Assembly (NCBI GenBank): GCA_964035795.1
Contig: OZ038321.1
Span: 12,117,093-12,181,092 of the forward strand
DNA from: Pterobdella sp. o SKG-2022
Lineage: Eukaryota > Annelida > Clitellata > Hirudinida > Piscicolidae
Direction: 5' to 3'
Length of the DNA stretch: 64,000 nucleotides
Shown here one piece after another: positions 22,533 through 37,500 of this stretch. The translations under genes and the position numbers were made by a program. Every line of letters starts with the position of its first letter. The first letter of the stretch is position 1. The notes under the pieces are model-generated. The model did not search any database. It had not been told where the DNA came from and was given only the letters and a program-made list of their open reading frames with translations.

Positions 22533-25500
22533 TCATCCATTAATGGGAGTGTCAATCTTATCTTGATTTTCATTAATTTGTTGAAATGTTAATCGAAAGT
22601 TTTTGTTGGTATTATTGGCAACTGCTACGTAGTTTACAGTTATATTGTATTCACCGAATTCACTCCTAGATTCATATTCCTCAAACTGAAATTAGTTGAA
22701 TGTCATGATGAATTATTCAATAGAGAATTTTAAAATAGCTATAAACTTACATATGCTGTTTGACAAATCTCGCTTGTTCCAGTATTGATTTTTACATAGC
22801 TTTTTGAAGTTTCACATGAACTATCATATCTTGATCCGTAAGTACGCAAAAATACTTTCATAGTGAAAGGCTTCCAGTTCATTATTGTCCATGTGCAGTT
22901 GTATGAACGAATGGGTGAATTTGGATATTCAGGCTGTAAAATTATTCCTTTCGATGCTTTTATTACCCCTCCACATTCTTGCTCTATTCATTAAAAATTT
23001 TAAGTCACAAAGTTAAATTTTAGATTTTACCAAATATTACTTTTATATAAAATAAATTGAAATATTGCAATAATTAAAATAATTTTTAAAATGAAATAAC
23101 TTTAAAAACAGTCCTTACCCTTTGGATACATGGTATATGTAAATCCTATTAGCGGATATTGGCCAGCATTTTGATATTCCACTGTTACTTCATTCGTTGG
23201 AATTCTTTTTGAAACTTGTCTACTATAACAATTTAGGTCACTAGTTGTATTTCCATTCGATAGATATTGTATCTAGAAAAGTATTCAATTGAATTTTAAA
23301 TGAAAGCTGAAAATCAACCAAAACAAGTTTAGTAGATACCTTTAAGAAATTACGACAATTACCATTATATGATAAAGAGAAACTCTCAAAATCCAATGTT
23401 ATTTCATATCCGATTGGGGCCTTGATCGTGAAATTGCAAGAGCTTTCTCTATTCACATACCCACCCGGGTAGGTTAAATTATGTCTACACTCTAAATTAG
23501 TGAATTTTGAAAATTAATTTTACTGTTATTCGAAAAATGTTGAACTTTCCACAAAGTTACAAAATATGAGCATGATTTACCATGAACTTTGTAAGAGAGG
23601 TTAAACTTGGAACGGGTATTAGTTCTGAAATCCTGTGCAAAGTATGTAATCACTATTATATTATCGGAACTAAGAAATTGGTGAGGCAAATGAGATCCAC
23701 AGTACTTCTGGGTCTTGGTAATCATTTTCTGTGTAATAAGTAGATGAAGTTTCAAACAGTGAAGAATGTTCATTTATTATATTATATAATATAAATATTT
23801 ATTGCGACGACGACATTGAAAGTTTTGGAAACCAAGAATCTTCTATCGAATTCATCAAATTAGTTTGTATAGAATGAAAATAATCATTTATATTAGTACT
23901 GATTACTTGTAAGACTGCAAACGTTTGAAAATTTAAAAAATATATTCGCACAAGCCTACTCCTTAAAATGACCTATAATAGCTTACATCAAATTGTAGTC
24001 ATCAAACACAAAGTATTTATTCAAAAAAGACACGAAGCTTTTCGTGGGACTAGCTTACATTATCAAGTAAAACAACAAAACAATAGTAAAAGTTGGTTTC
24101 ATCATATTTATCAAAAAAATTCTAAATGAAGTTTTCATAGACTCACGTCTGCGAAATGCAAATAAGCATTAGAGCATGTTCCATTAGAATCCAAATCAAA
24201 TTCAGTGGCATCGACTTGAATCGTCTCACCTCTGGGTGCTTCAATCGTCCATTGACACCTTTGAAAGTCATTTTCAAAATGTTACACTCAAAACCTACAA
24301 CATTCTTGGTTTATGAATATCATTACTATTTCAAAAACTTAATATATTTTTAGTTACATTTGTATAGCCCACTTTTCACATAAAATAAGCATGTATCAGA
24401 AGCGCTTAAAAGTACAAATAAAGTTTATGAAAAGATTATAGTCTATACAAATAAGTCTTGAAGGTGTGTGAATGATCTACCAATATACTTTATTCTGCCA
24501 ACTGGTTGGTAAAGTGGAGAGTTTCTCGATCTTAACGAGAAGAGAACATTTCTATTATTGGTGAGGTTGTAGAGATATCCAGGGTTTTTTGAGTGATGAC
24601 AGTTTTAGGTGAGAGCAGCTATTTTGAATATAAGCCTTTTAGATATAGGAGGCCAATGAGGCTTGTCTAGACATTGGGTAGTTAGGGTGAAGACGTCACA
24701 ATTGAAAACAATGCATGCAATATGGTTTTGAATTTTTTGTAGCTTTCTAATGAGTGTAGATGGAAGAGAGTAGAGAAGAGAATTGCAGTAATCTAGTCTA
24801 GAAATGATGAGAGCAAGAGTGAGATTGTGAACTGTTTAAAAAAAGAGGCATTCACGAATGTGTTTGATGGCTTTAATGTGTGTTACATTGTTTGGCTGTT
24901 GAAGAGATGTGTTGGTCGAAGGAGAGAGTGTTATCGATGATGACGCCGAGTAATTTTATTTCGGAAGAGATCTTTATATTCTGACCAGCAATGTTAACTA
25001 TTTTTGGTAGAGTTTATATGCGTAATTTAGTACTGGCAAACATTGCATTTTTTTGTCGATGTTGAGTTTGAGGAGGTTTTGTGAGAGCCAGGTATGTACA
25101 GAAAAGACGCATTTAGATATTTCTTCAACGGCTGGTTGAGGGTTGTCATAGGAAAATTCAGATGTGAAAATGATGTGATCTGCATATTGATGAAAAGTGA
25201 TGTGATGTTTTTGAAAAATTTTGGTTAAAGGGGAAGTGTAGATGACTAAAAGTAAAGAACCAAGGTCAGGCCCTTGTGGAACACCAGCTGAAAGAGGCAG
25301 AATGGGTGAAAAAGTTTTACCTACTTTGGTTAATTGAGAACGGTTTGTGAGGTATAAACTCAGCCAAAAAAAAGCTGAATCTACAACTTTGAAATCATGC
25401 TGTAAGCGAAAAATAAGTATTTGATGGTCAACCGTGTCAAAAAAGGCAAACAGATCTAGTGAAACCAGCATGCTTCCTCGACCGTTATTTTGAGCCCTTC

Positions 25501-28500
25501 TGAGTGTGTCTGTTACGTGTAGAAAAGTAATTTCACACGAATAAAGTTTATTGTAGGCAAATTGAAATTTGTTAGAGGATGATGAAGTGAATAAATGAGT
25601 GGAGAGTTGTATTAAAGCAATCTTTTCCAGAATTTCAGATAGTGTTATAAGATTGGACACCGGCCTACAGTTGGAAAAATTAGATTTGTCCTGGTTGAGT
25701 TTTTTTTAAAGTGGGGTTACTTAGGCAGTTTTGAAATTGGAGGAAAAAACGCCTTGAGAGAAAGAAAAGTTTGTCAGTTTAGCAATTATCGGAGAAAGGA
25801 TTGTTGAGAAACGTTTCAGAAAGAATGTCGGTAAGATGTCGAGTAGAGAGGTTTTTAGTGAGAGACTTAATTTTTAAGTAGACATCATGGTGGGAAACCT
25901 CATTGAAACATCTAAAGTAAAGATTATTTTTGCTATACTGCACGTCATTCTTGTAATTCCTGAAGTAATGATCGCTGATATTGTTTTCATTAGTAGTTGA
26001 CTGAGTATCCATTGTTTATTCATTTTGCAAAACATCACATGAGCGTGGTTTTTCAGTCAGAATACAGTTCTAGACTCTTCGCATATCCTGTTGGTTTGAC
26101 TCAAAGGATTGGTGTATATTGATCATTTTATTGTTAAAAAATGTTGAAAAAGATGAAGCTAGTTTATTTTTTTCAGTTTGAGAAAAGGGTGGTATGGGAG
26201 GAAACTAGTGGAGAAGGGAGTTGATTTATATCTTGTTTTTAGTTACTTAAAGCAGTAACGTTCTTAAAGAGGTTTCTTTTTTTAAACGTAATTGTGTAGC
26301 ATGCTTATTCATTAGTATATATAATCTTTATATGTTGCCATGGTCATATTCGAAGATAAATCGCTGACAACAACAACACATTCTTTCCTAAGTCAAAAAA
26401 TACATATTTCTTATTCAATTTCATAAATATATACAAATTTGATAAATATATCATTCAATTTAAAAAATTTGAAAAATTTTTGTTGAGTAATTAATGGAAT
26501 TATGGGTTATTCATTTAACCTTAACGCCACTTGAACAGAATGCAAAAATGCTATTTGACTACCCATGATTTATTGAATTTTGTTTAGAGATTTAAGTCGC
26601 TCGTAAAAAAATTTTATATTATATAAAAAATAAGTTTTTTCTACGGTATTTTAGTTTTTTGAAGCCTTAAAGATTTTGATCAAAAGCCCAAATCCCTAAA
26701 ATTAAGAAGCGAAACTATATGAAAATGATTTATCAGCTACGAGATCGAAGAAATTTATAATAGCTCATAATTATTTCTAAGTTCAGGTGAAATTAGATAG
26801 TTTAAAAAAATTATTTTTTGTATTTTCTTAAAAAGATTTTCCAGTAAGTTGGTGACAAAGCAATTTCGCATTCTGTATGTCTTTGACGTTGATCAGTTCA
26901 AAAGATGTATTATTTTAGAGCCCTGTTGCAATTCAGCCGTTTCAGTTGCAATGTTTTGAAAAAGCTCTAAAAATATCTATAAATTTATCAAAAAATGTTT
27001 AAGAAGCAAAGTTAATTTTAAAATGCTAAAAACGTCCTATTATGATCTTTTCAAAGACATCGTATATATTTTTCTTTAATATTTTGTAACGTAAAACATC
27101 AATTAAAAAGAATTTTTTAATACATTTATTGAGAATCAAAAACTATAACTTTCGATAAGTTTAACCTGATCATAAAACGTTACCTAAACTTATCGAAAAT
27201 TATAGTTAGCTAACATCTTATGATTAGGCTAAATTTATCGAAAATTATAGCTTTTGATTTTCAATAAATGTATTAAAAAATTTCTCTTAATCGATCTTTT
27301 CATATTATGATCTATTCTATTGAAAAAGAAGAAGGCATAAATTATTTGTACCTTACAAATCTTGTTCTGGTTGAGTGTGCGGGCTTAGAAAGGGTTTTAG
27401 TCTCCCCACTAGAAAGTCTTATATACCCTCCACATGTTCCTGATGTTTCAAAAAAATTTATTCAATATTTTTGTGTTTTGTTTTGAATAAACGTTTATAT
27501 TAATTTCCATTGTCTAAAATTATGCTAAAATTTCTTGAATTACTTGTCTCGGTCGTGAAAGTAGCTTTCATTGCTACATTTTCTCCAAAATCATCAGAAA
27601 CAAAATTGATTATCACTTTATTACTTGCTGATAGAAAATTATAATATGTGATGTTTTGGCATATTCGAATCGTGGGCGTATCACTGTATATATTGTCGAA
27701 GATCTTTATTTAAAAAAAAAATATATTTTGGTATCTGTGAAAAAAGTATAAAAAAATTTAATTTCCATGAAAAGTAGCATTACATCCAAATGATCAGGGC
27801 ATTCAAGATCGGTGTGAGCAAGAAGCATTCGATCCCAATGGATGTTGAAAACATGATTTGAACTAGTAATCAGAGTCCATTTGCAATTGAGATTGGGCTC
27901 ATAAAATGCCACATCACTGGGAACTTTTTGAAATGCTTTGATTTCTCCTCTACTTTCATTTATCTCACCCCCACATTCTAAAAATTTGAAACATCAGGTA
28001 TCTTTATTTAAGAACTTTTTATTAAGCTTTTAATCTATCTTACTATAAATGCCTTGGTATTCCAATTCAAAATGTGCGTTTCCATAACGGCTAAACCCTT
28101 GGCGATATTTTATATCAACTTCATTTGTTTGAGAATAAATATAATTATTCAGTTCGTCATATTCACAACTCTGTGGAATTTCAGTCCGGTTGTTTGCGTA
28201 CTTGTCGTAGATTTTCAAAGAATGTGAGCACCCACCAGTTAAATATCTAAAACATAATTAGATTTGATGGTTTTCATTTTTAATAGTTCGAAAATTTTGA
28301 ATAGATTTAAAAAACCTGAATCGGATAATCATTCGAGAATCATTCATGTGAATATTCCAATTACACTCAAAAGCAGAATCTAATGAATATTTAATATAAT
28401 TAGCAATTTTTCCATATTCTTCTGTGAAGGTTTGGTTGCATCCTGGAAGTATTTCATAAATAGATATACAATCAAAACTTAATAATAAAAAAAAATTGAA

Positions 28501-31500
28501 AACTGAAAACTAAGATATTTGTTCAAGCAATGCAATTTTACAAATTAGCACGAAGAAAAACAAATTTCATTACTTATAACAAGATATTCTATAGAAGCTG
28601 CTGATTGAACAGAGGACTGGCTAGAAGGTTTAATTATTATTGACACTGGAGCTTGTAACACAAATGATTTTCTCAAACTATATGAATAACTACAAAGTTT
28701 GATCTTTGAAGAAGTGGAGTTTAAAGGGTCTATTTCAATGTAGTTTTCATCACAGAACTGTCCAACATATCCTATTTAACATAATAATTCATAGTTAAAA
28801 TGTTTCAAAGTTACTGTAATCTACAAAAAATAAAAAAATGAGTTTTTAACTTCGTTGTTAAATTTTTTAGCTTTAAGATTTTGTATAAACTCGTTTTTAG
28901 CTAATGAAGGTATGCATCAACATATAATATTAGAATTTCAACAATCTTTAACGTCGATTTATGAGAAAATTTAGTACTATCATTGACCAAAAATAGCTAA
29001 AATTTTAAATGAGTATAGCCTTATATACGTGAGCATATCTCTAAAAAGTTAAATATTACACTTACAACTACGAATATGAATGCAGTGGCATTAACTTCAG
29101 TACACATAATAATATGCAAAAATAAAGAAAGTAAACTAAAGAAATTGGTAAGATAAAATAATTTAAAATTATTCATTTGCTGAAAGAGCTGGAAAAGATT
29201 GAAGTTTTGGCTATTTTCCAGAAGAATGTGTGGAAAAATCTGAGTTTTCCGGAGAGGTTGTTCCATAAGGTATTTACATAAAAAGTCGTTTCTCTGTGAT
29301 TTCAAGTTTAGGTTGCCTGGAACAGCTTTCAAAGAATTGACTGACTTCAGTTTCTGCTTATTCGGAATGCTTGAAAGTATCTCAAAATCTAATGAAAAAT
29401 AGACTGGATCTTTATTGGACCAACATTTAATCAACAGCGGAATCTTATAGTCAATCTTCTCATCAATTTGAAGCCAGTGCAGATTTTTAGGAAAATGACG
29501 TATGTGATCATACTTTCTGATACCTAGAATGAGCTTGGCGGTTGTGTTGATTGAAAATTGAAATCTCTTTTACTGATATTTTTGAAGCCCTCTATAATAA
29601 ACATTCCCATAGTCTATTCGGCTCAATTCCAGTGCTGATGCCAATGCCTTCAAAAACTTAATACTTATAAAAGTTTCAAAAAATTTTATTTGTTTTAAGA
29701 ATAAGAAATCTCATCGGAAAATTTTTTTTGATTCGAGTTTTCATGCCAAATATCATCGAAGCAATAAAACCTTAAGACAAAATAATCAGGTTGTTACTCC
29801 ATTTTTTTAAAAATTTGCAAAATTCTAAAAACTTATTTTGATTCTATTTATTTTTGAAATACCTAAAAAGTCAATTTATCTCTGCTAACTCACAACATCT
29901 GCCACCATTGCTGACAGCTTAAATCCCCATTATGTAGTTTTTTATAATGATAATAATCTATGAAGTTTATTATAGTGATGTTTAACCTAGGAAGTTTCAA
30001 GATCATTTGCTATTTGTGAAAAATATGCTCTTACATTAAAAGCTTATAGAACGTTAATATTTTTTTTAAAGTTTGTTTTCAACCCCTTTCCAAAATCCTT
30101 CACTTTCCTAACCCTTCTTAAACCCTTCAAGCAAACTGTTCCACAAACTTGGACTTTTAAGGTCAAACCTAGGCTTTCCAATACCGGGCATCTTCAACTT
30201 GGGAGCATACAAATTGGTTGAGTCTGAAGATCTAACCTTTCACCTTCCAGTTATTTTGGAAATAGGTATGGGCTCTTCTGATGTACATTTTGGACCATAT
30301 TCTAGGCATTTAAATAAGTGTATTAAAATTTTATAAACAGCCCTATCCTTCACTTTGACTTTTCAGGTGACAATAAAATTATGACAAATTAAAGAAAAAT
30401 TATAATAATTATAAAAAAAAATTTTATAAAGAAAAATTTAATAAGTGAAACAATTATTTAATGACTTAGATAAAATTAAAGAAGCTCATTTAGAAGGAAC
30501 CTGAAGCTCCGATCTAGGGATTCTCGTAATAATACTTAACAAATTGATATTAACCAAATAACTAGATTGAAAAAGAAAATTTTTAAAACTTGAAAAAATA
30601 ATTACAGTTTTTGAATATACTTACGTCGCCGACTGTAGCTATGACGCCCTGAAAATATTTTTATTTTATGTTAGATAAAAATATTCAACTATAGATGAAA
30701 ATGAATATCGTAAATTTGAAGATCATAAAAAAAATTTTAAAAATTCAATTGCAGAAAAGTTAAAACTACAGTAAACCCTCAAAAATTCCACACCAAAAAT
30801 TTGAACGCCTTGATGAATCGGTCAAGTTTTCTCTAAATTTTCAAAATTTTTTCAGTTGTGCAAGTCATTCTACAAAAAATCAACTCTGAAAAATTTTTGG
30901 CACAATTTTTGTTTAAAACTGAAATCTCATAACACTGAAAAAAAAGATATTATGAAAAATTCATGGCAGATAAAACTGAAATTACAAATGCTAATGCCGA
31001 AAAATTTTCATTAAAAAAAGCTCAAAATGCTTCAAATAAATGATAAATATAAAAAAAACTTATCATTACAAGAATGTTTAAATTCCTAGTAAAGTAAAAA
31101 ATAAATAAAAAAAACGGACAAATTTTGATGAAAATGAAACTAGTAAAAAAATTATAAGTTTTGGTAAAAAAAAATAATCAATTTATTAACTTATAAAATA
31201 AACGATTAGCAAGACTAGAAACAAAAAGTTTTCTAACTCAAAAAAATAAAGAACATTATTTTCTCCAAAAGAAACCTATCCAACTTAATGAAGCAACATG
31301 CATTGAATGACGTCTTCAAAAAAATACTAAATAAACTAAAAAGTTCGCTTGTGCACTGCCATAAGTCTGGTCATTTTAGAAAATCTTCAGACTTTTTAAA
31401 ATTTGGTCACTTTCCAAGTGTTCGATTGTTGAGGGCCTACCATGATTGCTAACAGCACAACAATATTTGTTATTTATTGTTTTATTCATGAATGTTTAAA

Positions 31501-34500
31501 AATAAGTTACCATAATAGTAATAATAGTCAGTGTAGAAACCTATATGAATGAAAAGTTTGGTAATTTAAAACAGAGTTCATCAATTTCTATTTTTAAAAA
31601 ACTTGATTTATTTTTTGAAATAGTAAAATGTTTAATTTGTTTTTGAATATTTAGATGAGTTTCATTAAATTAAAATTTTACTTGTTCTGGTTTCAACATT
31701 GAGAACGATTTGGTATGTGTTAGGAATATTGAGATGATGTATGCAGCTTTCATTAGAAAAATATTTTTGAGGATAATTTGGTGTAGTCAGAGTTCCTTGA
31801 AACTTTGTATGATTCATACCACAGACTTGTGAAAATAGGTTGAAAGTTTACATAACGATTTTGAAGAAAATGATCATGTCCAAATTCACTAAATTCAATC
31901 CAAACCATAACTAAGTTTATTTCATGTGTAAAATTTTTTCTGTCAAACTTACCCGATTTATACTCTAGGCCAAATCCGGGAGAATTTTTATCGCTGTTAA
32001 GCAAGATTTCCATTTCATTGGTAAAAACTGATATGTTGTCTAATTTATTATTTTCACAAAATTTAGTAGTATTCCAAAAAGGTGAGCTAATCTGTTAAAT
32101 GTTAATTAGATTTTATAATAATATTGTTTCTTTTTCGAGCATGGCTCTACTCATAAAGTCTATCAACATGTCGTTTTAATAAAACAGCTAAACAAATCAT
32201 TTTTATCTAATTTGAAAACTGAATAAAATACAAAAAAATCAGTTTATTACTAATCATATATATAAAGTATGGTTTGAAAATAATATTATTGAACCTCTAG
32301 TTGATCGCTACAGGAAACATTAAAGGGCTTCTGAAATGAAGCGACAATGTGGTAACCAATGGGTACACGAATGTACCATTTGCAAAACACCGGGTCTTCG
32401 TGTAGAGCTAAAGGCCAGTTTAGAGCTTGGATTAATCCTTCTTTATTGTGATACCAACCTCCACAGCCTAAAAATAAAAGCTCAAAAAAATTATTTTTTC
32501 AATAGTTTGAAAAAAATTTGCGACTAATTTCAAGGAAAGAATTAGATTTGATTATAAGTTGAAAACAAAATAAAATTAATCTTTCAAAAAAATATTAGTG
32601 ATTTGATATCATATGTATTTTTTATTTGTTTTTCTCTGAAATCAAAAATTCTGGTAGTGTTTTTTTTTCAGAATTTTTTTTTCAAAACATTGAAAATTTT
32701 CAAAGTTTGCGCTGATACTTAATCAAAAATTTTTTTTTAAAATATCCAATTTATTTCATGGAAAATATTTTTTTTACCAAAAAATTATTTCTACTTAGTT
32801 TTGAAACACATTGTTCTTTCTTTTGCTAAGCTATTATTGGCATTCACTTAGCGTGTTTTTTAAAACTCTTTAAAATTTTTGAATCAAACCTTTTGCTTTG
32901 AACACTATTCTGAAGCGAACGCCTAACTTTTTCATTGCGGTCTTCTTCGAGTACAACGTTAGTCTCGCATAATTGCTTTGTATTGTGTAATCTGCAACAT
33001 GTAGAAGTTATTTAAAAAATAATTAAATATTTAGTTTTCAAAACTTGAACAGAAAAACTGGATTACATATTTTTTCCAACTTTTATAATTCATACTATTT
33101 TGAAAACTAAGCTTTCAACAAAATTTGAAGCAATTCACCAAACAAACCAAAAAACCACTAACATGATCTTTAATCTTATTTGACATCACAGAAAAAAATA
33201 AAGAATATAATTTTAAGCTCTGAATTTTTGAATAAAACATTTTTTAAGTCGAAGCTTTTGTTTTTTAAAAAAAATTACATGAGTCTAAATAAATCTCTGT
33301 GGTCATGCATCTAGGTTTTCTTTTTTCTGAAACATGCATACAAATTGAAATCACGCCCAAAACCACTAAAATATAAGCCTTGAAGCGTGTATTCGTCTCA
33401 ACAATAAAAACTTTAAAAACAAAAAAACTGCATCATTAGGTAAGTTGCTTAAGTACTTATGAAACATTCGAAAAATATATTTTTTTGCGATAAACAAATG
33501 TAGCTTAAAAGAATATCCTTGGAAATCAAAAATTAAAAAATACACTTACTTTTTCATAAAAAACTCAATGAAGATGAAGTAAAGTACTTCAAAAGAACCC
33601 GTACTACATGTTTTCAATGAAGGAAAGTTTTTTTTCTTCATTTAAAATCAGAAAATAAACGCTAACCTACCGGTCCAAAAAACAATTCAATCCACTAGAA
33701 ACTAATAAAATAATTATTTTTTCCAATTTAAAAACATTTTAAACATGGATGAAAGAGCCTACAAATAAACAATAGAAACCCTTACGTGAAAAGCTGTATA
33801 TCTAAAAGAAATCTAAGAATCCAATAAAATGCAGAATTTCAGCTTTTTAACAATAGCATAATTTCATATTGTTATTATTAATATGATGAATGTATAAGTA
33901 AAAAAGAAGTATATGCCTTTATCGTCTATTTTGCATGTTCTAAAAAGAGAAGGTGAATCCATTTCGATTCCGTTTTTCAATTCGACATTGACTTCATCGC
34001 AGCTCAAATCTTCGTTGTTGCTTCCAACTTTTTCTACCTTTGTGATGTAACATATTTATAAATTTTAATAAGTGTTTTTTTTCAAAATATATTTTCAACA
34101 AAACATTTGCTTTTGATAGTTCAAATTTTCACTATACTAAAACTAACCATTTTAAGACTTATTATAAACATTCTATATTATAAACATTATTTAACCATCA
34201 ATTTCATCCGTTTTTTTTCATTTCAAACTTCTCAGTTGAATAAGAAACATCCCCAACTAATCTATGCTAGTTTATACGTGCATGTTTTTGTCAAACCAAT
34301 GTTAGAAGATACTATGAAACTATTGTTCCTTTTTGTCTTCAAAACATTTCATTTTTACATATTCCTTTCATGTAAGAATTTATTAATTTTTCTACTTTGT
34401 GAATCGAATTAAATTATTTTGAACTGTTATTTTTTCATTAGAATTAAACTTAGAAATCAACAAGTCGTTTTTGGAATCAGAATTTGAGAACTCTTCAATG

Positions 34501-37500
34501 TGTTTCTTTCTACAACATCGTGTTTGCAGTTTTCCTATTGTATACTTAGAAAAAAATTGTGTATAAATTTCATAGGTTTTCTGTGATTTCATGAAGTCTT
34601 TTCATTACATAGCCTTTTTTCAATTTTTTTTGTTTTTAATTCAAAAATACTTTAAATTTAAAAGCATTTACTTTTCAATATTTTGTCACTTTATGTTGTT
34701 TTAACCACCCTTATTTTTTTGCTTTTGTTTCGAAATTTACAAGAATATCAAGAAGCCGGAATTTATGTTGAATTTATAATGATGGCTCCAATTAATTGGT
34801 TTAATTTGAAGCATATTTTATACTTTGCTCATTCAAGCAATTTTTTGTACAAGTTTCTTCATGTTTTGTAAGTGAAAAAAACTTATTTTGTTGTCGTTTT
34901 TCGAAGAGTAACTATCTTTCTATTTTTGATTTTTTTTTAACTTTGAGCTTTGTCACATTAATTTTTCCCACAATTTCTCATTTACAATTGCAATAACATC
35001 ATTTATAATTCACGAAAACATGAATGAATGGAAAAAAAACGATAATTTTTAATGTTCATACTTTTATGATATTATGGTCGGGAGCTGTAATTAACCACGC
35101 GCAACCCAAGCCAGCAGAGCCCTCCAAAGGATAGTCAGATGAGTCTATAATACCTTCTTGTGTGATAAGACCACCACATTCTACATTTGAATTAGAATAA
35201 CAATACATTCGAGGTGTTCGTTGTAAACTTATTTATTTATTCCTTCATTGGTTTAAAGTTAAAAATTTAGTTAATTTGTTGAATTAAAAATTTAGTTAAG
35301 TTGTTGAATTTAAAAATTTTGAAGACCAACCAGTAAACGCGTAGCGAATTGTAACATTCTCACGGTGATTTAAAGAAATTTGTACAATGACAGCAGAAGA
35401 CGGTGAAACAATTCCCAAGGGAGGGAAGGTTTCAAAAGAAGAAACTTTATGTAACAGCCTATTGCTTGGATCTTAGGGTATAATGATAATATACTTTTAT
35501 AAGACTAAAAAGTACTATCAACTATATAAATACAGTATTTTAGAAAACGGTAAATTTTTATTTTTTTACTGTTATTAAGATGTTAGTAATTTCAAAAATA
35601 TCAATGTAGTTTTATCATTATTATTATTATTTATTTTTAAAACGCACAGTTTGCAAACTAGGTTTGCTTCAAAAGTGCTTGAAATAACTTTTAAAAAAGG
35701 TAACTGATTTGGCAAAATTTCTTAATATTTCAATAGAAAAGATGCTGTTATTTTCGATTTACAGCATTATATTCCGAAATTTCATAACGAAGCAAAACTT
35801 ATAGAAACTCATTTTTTTCAGATAAATATAGTTAAATATTTTAGAATAACTTTAAACTCATTAAAATTACGTTTAAAACGCGTATATTCAACAAATTGAG
35901 CTAAGTTTTCAATAATAATAATATTATACAAAAATCATTGAATTTGAAAAAATATTTATTTTAAATATATTTGAAAACAAACATACAAAATTTCAAAAAA
36001 TTTTTGAGTATTAGAAAACAATGAATAAACTGAATTATTAGAGTGCACTTTTTGAAACTTCTACACTAACAATTGCTTGAACTATTTGATCTTTATGAAT
36101 TTTTCATGCTTCGTCACTTTACCTCATTCTTCAGACAACAAAATTGATCCTTCCATCAGATTATTTTTTTTTAAAACTATCAGTGTTCTTGCTTACCCAA
36201 TTTCCTTCTCTGATTCCTATCTCATTCAATCCTCCTTCTTAACCAAACCCTTTCCATCTTTAAAATAACTATTTGTTCTTAGCCTCAACTTGATTTTTTT
36301 TTGCTTCAGACTTCATTTTTACTAATGCTTCAAACACCCTTCTTGCCACCATATTTTCTACCTATCGTCTCTCCTCCTTCATAACCCCATAATTTAACAA
36401 GGAATGCTTACCATTCAAAAAAACCTTGTGAAAGCTTGAGCGTTTTTATGGTTTTTTCTTTTTTATTTTCATGGTTTTTGGATTTTCCATTTGTCGGTCC
36501 TTATAGCTGAAGATATCGGGTTCGATCCCGCTTAGGCCGACATTTAGTAGTCCACATGGAGTAACGCCCTGTGGAACCAATCAACTGCGTGTCGGTAAAG
36601 GAGACAATTGAATACATCACGAAAGCGGTTTATGAAGGTGAGAAACTTCCTTCCTTCTGCTCCAGACAGGATTTATCTAAGTTATTACTTAAAGTCACAA
36701 CAGAGAATTTGTTCACAGTCAATAGAAAGCTTTACAATCAAATTGATGGTGTCTCAATGAGGGGACCGTTATCGGTTGTTTTTGCTGGATGCTTTTTCAA
36801 TTATATGGAGAAAAAAGTATTTGCGCCACGGAATCCTGTTTCTTATGCAAGGTATGTTGATGACACATATGTCAGATGAAAGAAGAATGGGGAAAACAAA
36901 TTGTACAACGCTCTCAACTCTTTTCACAACAAAATTAGACTCACAATCGAGAAGAACCCTACGAAGTTTCTGGACACATATCCTCAGAAATATTAATGGT
37001 ACACTCGCTTTCAAAGTGGTTCGGAAAGATACAAAATTGCCCACACATCGGTCATCGGTGTTCCCAAAGCTATATAAAAGAAATATGATTAAAGGAGATT
37101 TTTTCAGGGCTATTAAAATTGGATCGGATTTCAAACACAAACTGGAATTAATAAAGGAAAAATACATACGGGTAGGTTTTCCAGTCAAATTCATTCTTTC
37201 AATAATAAGACAGTTTGAAACAGATTGCCCTGTCGCAGAATGTCTCCAGGATGGCAAGAAGAGAATCCACTTCAAGATTCCATTTTGTCCGAAAAACGAA
37301 TTTTGCATTTTCAAATACATTGAAAAATTGAATTCTTTCAAAAGCAATGAGATTAAGTTCTCGTTTTCTTGGGTGATATTTAAGATTAGTGCCCTCTTCC
37401 CTCTCAAGGATAAGAATACCCATGTCCACAATGTCATTTATAAAAGAAAGTGTAGTTGCAAGGAGACGTATGTAAGCGAGACCAAGAGAAATGCAACTAC

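Larger units (their letters stand above)
22533..31825 (-). other. CUB domains 18-23 of the window, with stop codon
   Basis: Exons: 31682-31825, 28574-28771 (domain 18); 28316-28442, 28044-28246 (19); 27784-27977, 27544-27703 (20); about 24147-24290, 23581-23728 (21); 23340-23491, 23119-23273 (22); 22751-22983, 22533-22685 (23). These domains are more divergent: the SPNYP motif is mostly lost, but the four cysteines remain (for example KCGGE, NCKW, ECPDHLD, ICQN in domain 20). Domain 21 is damaged or misread at its start. The last exon ends [17 protein letters not shown], a few more residues and TGA; no membrane anchor follows. Confidence 0.85.

Noticed and set aside
26340..26395. Possible first exon of CUB domain 21 ([13 protein letters not shown])
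   Set aside because: An acceptor and phase are available, but there is no donor nearby and no SPNYP-like continuation; the similarity is too short.
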